A stretch of DNA of 64,000 nt, from positions 62,001-126,000 of the forward strand of contig NZ_FOZJ01000003.1 of assembly GCF_900114345.1 (NCBI RefSeq). The letters run 5' to 3'. The translations under genes were made by a program, and so were the position numbers. The DNA comes from Microbacterium sp. cf046. GTDB taxonomy: Bacteria > Actinomycetota > Actinomycetes > Actinomycetales > Microbacteriaceae. Positions 62,540 to 64,000 of the stretch are shown here, piece by piece (position 1 is the stretch's first letter; every line of letters begins with the position of its first letter). The notes beneath the pieces were generated by a model. That model did no database searches and had not been told where the DNA came from. It saw only the letters and a program-made list of their open reading frames with translations.

Positions 62540-64000
62540 ATGCAGAACGGTCCGCTCGACGACCTCGCGGCGCACGCGCATGACGCCCGCGTGACGGTCG
62601 TCGGCGGCGGGATCGGGGGGCTCGTCGCGGCGCTGGCATGCGCGAAGATCGGCATCCGGGTGACGCTGATCGAGGCCTACGACCGCCTCGGCGGAGCCGT
62701 GTGGACGCACGAGGTGGCGGGGCTCGCCGTCGATCTCGGTGCCGAAGGCTATGCGACCCGCGGCGGCACCGTGCGCGCGCTGATCGAGGAACTCGGGCTC
62801 ACTGCTGCGGTCGTCCCGCCCGCACCGCGCACGGTGTGGATCTCGGGCATTCCAGGCGGAGCCCAGCCGCTGCCGGACGGAACGATCCGGGGCATCCCGG
62901 AGAATCCGTGGGACGAGCGCATCCGCCGCTTCATCGGCTGGCGCGGCGCGTGGCGCGCGTACATCGACCGGATCCGCCCGCCGCTCACCATCGGCCAGGA
63001 GCGCAGCCTCGGCAGGCTCGTGCGCACTCGGATGGGCGAGCTCGTGCTGGAACGGCTCGTCGCGCCGCTGAGCCTCGGGGCGTTCTCGATCCACCCCGAC
63101 GACGTCGACGTCGAGGCCGTCGCTCCGGGACTCAGCGCCGCACTCACCCGCACGGGCTCCCTGTCGGGCGGGGTCTCCCAACTCCGGGCCGCATCGGCCG
63201 GCGCATCCGCGGCCGCGGGTCTCGAAGGGATCGAGGGCGGGATGTCGCGCGTGATCGCCGCCCTCCACGACCGTCTCGTCGAACTGGGCGCTGAAGTCGT
63301 CGTCGGAAGCGCTGTGACCGCACTCGAACGAGGCGGCAACGGGCGCTGGAGCGTCATCACGGCGGAGGGAGGGCTCGGCGTCGATCCCGCCGACCACGTG
63401 ATCGTCGCCACGGGCGCGGCCGACGCCCACCGCCTGCTCACTGCCGCGGTGCCCGCGCTCGAACCGACTCCCGTCACCGCCCTGGAGGTCGTGACCCTCG
63501 TGGTGGACGCTCCCGAGCTGGATGCCGAGCCCGACCGCACCGAGGTCTACCCGGTTTCCGGCAGCTCGGCCGCGGCATCCCTCACCGATTCGACGGCGCG
63601 CTGGCCGTGGCTGCGTCGTGCTGCCGGTCCCGGTGCCCACGTGCTCAAGGTGACCTTCGGCGGGCCGGGCGCGGAACCCGCAACCGCGCCGCTCGACGAC
63701 GCCGGCGCGGAATCGCTCGCCGTCGCCGAGGCTTCCGCGCTGCGGGGAGTCACGATCGACCCGGGCCGGGTCCGCGGGTCGCATCGGGCTCGCTACGAGC
63801 AGCCGCCTCCGGTGTCCGCGATCGGCCACCGCGAGTCCGCCGAGGCAGCCCGCGAGGCGATCCACGCGGTGCCAGGACTCGCTGTCGTCGGCGCGTGGGT
63901 CGCCGGAACGGGCATCGCCCAGGTCGTCCCCGATGCCCTCGAGGAGGCCGAGCGCGTCCGCCGCACAGTGCTGTGGGGAAGCCCCGATGAACGCGTGTAG
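62540..64000 (+). CDS. hemG: Protoporphyrinogen/coproporphyrinogen oxidase
   Basis: A 486-residue flavoprotein, complete (TAG at 63998-64000 is the last codon of the window). The start at 62540 is leaderless: CAGGAT ends six bases before it. FAD motif 'VVGGGIGGLVAALACAKIGIRVTLIEAYDRLGG'. Further family motifs are 'QERSLGRLVRTRMGELVLERLVAPLSLGAFSIHPDDVDVEAVAPGL' and the C-terminal 'LAVVGAWVAGTGIAQVVPDAL'. Oxidises a porphyrinogen in heme synthesis; in actinobacteria the substrate is usually coproporphyrinogen III. Other hem genes may follow beyond the window. Confidence 0.85.
   Translation: MQNGPLDDLAAHAHDARVTVVGGGIGGLVAALACAKIGIRVTLIEAYDRLGGAVWTHEVAGLAVDLGAEGYATRGGTVRALIEELGLTAAVVPPAPRTVWISGIPGGAQPLPDGTIRGIPENPWDERIRRFIGWRGAWRAYIDRIRPPLTIGQERSLGRLVRTRMGELVLERLVAPLSLGAFSIHPDDVDVEAVAPGLSAALTRTGSLSGGVSQLRAASAGASAAAGLEGIEGGMSRVIAALHDRLVELGAEVVVGSAVTALERGGNGRWSVITAEGGLGVDPADHVIVATGAADAHRLLTAAVPALEPTPVTALEVVTLVVDAPELDAEPDRTEVYPVSGSSAAASLTDSTARWPWLRRAAGPGAHVLKVTFGGPGAEPATAPLDDAGAESLAVAEASALRGVTIDPGRVRGSHRARYEQPPPVSAIGHRESAEAAREAIHAVPGLAVVGAWVAGTGIAQVVPDALEEAERVRRTVLWGSPDERV

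Overview
The window is 64 kb of high-GC, densely packed actinobacterial DNA. Codon and word usage (very frequent GGATGC/GCATCC), leaderless starts, a 13E12/DUF222 HNH gene and the family content point to a soil or plant-associated member of the Microbacteriaceae, most likely Microbacterium or a close relative. The genus is inferred from style; no rRNA is present.

Positions 1-33958 form one large catabolic island. The left part (1-7689) holds a partial FAH-fold hydrolase, a cyclase-family hydrolase, an FAD monooxygenase, an ACMSD-type amidohydrolase and a second FAH hydrolase in a tightly overlapped operon, then an MFS exporter and a GMC/pyranose-oxidase-like sugar oxidase. The middle (7773-19814) has two SDRs, a class V aminotransferase-like protein, a lipase-family hydrolase, a GH1 beta-glucosidase, a dipeptide/glycoside-type ABC importer whose second permease is fused to its ATPase, and a LysR regulator. 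The right part (19970-33958) has a monocupin quercetinase-like dioxygenase, an esterase, a GH78 alpha-L-rhamnosidase, an IclR regulator, a CMD-family protein, another hydrolase, two SDRs, two FAH hydrolases, a GH43 enzyme and a second GH78. Together these suggest uptake and stripping of plant rhamnosides or flavonoid glycosides (rutin/quercitrin type), then breakdown of the sugar and aromatic parts. The substrate is inferred.

Positions 34126-40059 hold a 13E12 HNH-endonuclease gene split by a 4,509-bp mobile element (35370-39884). The element carries a serine recombinase, an HUH-type Rep protein, and a two-gene ATPase plus stand-alone TOPRIM module that looks like an OLD/PARIS/Gabija-type anti-phage system. 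Removing the element between two CAACGG copies restores the HNH reading frame exactly. The module is the best candidate for an undescribed system.

Positions 40137-64000 are mostly ordinary chromosome: membrane proteins, a GNAT protein with an N-acylamino-acid racemase/OSBS homologue nearby, a cyclase-family protein, lipoproteins (one SBP-VWA fusion), an FMN hydroxyacid oxidase, glyS, a TetR/SDR divergent pair, a HhH-GPD protein, a four-gene FtsX/ATPase ABC system and hemG. Several leaderless promoters, large intergenic inverted repeats and two short repeat families are visible, one of which has entered the coding sequence of the GH43 gene beside its catalytic acid.
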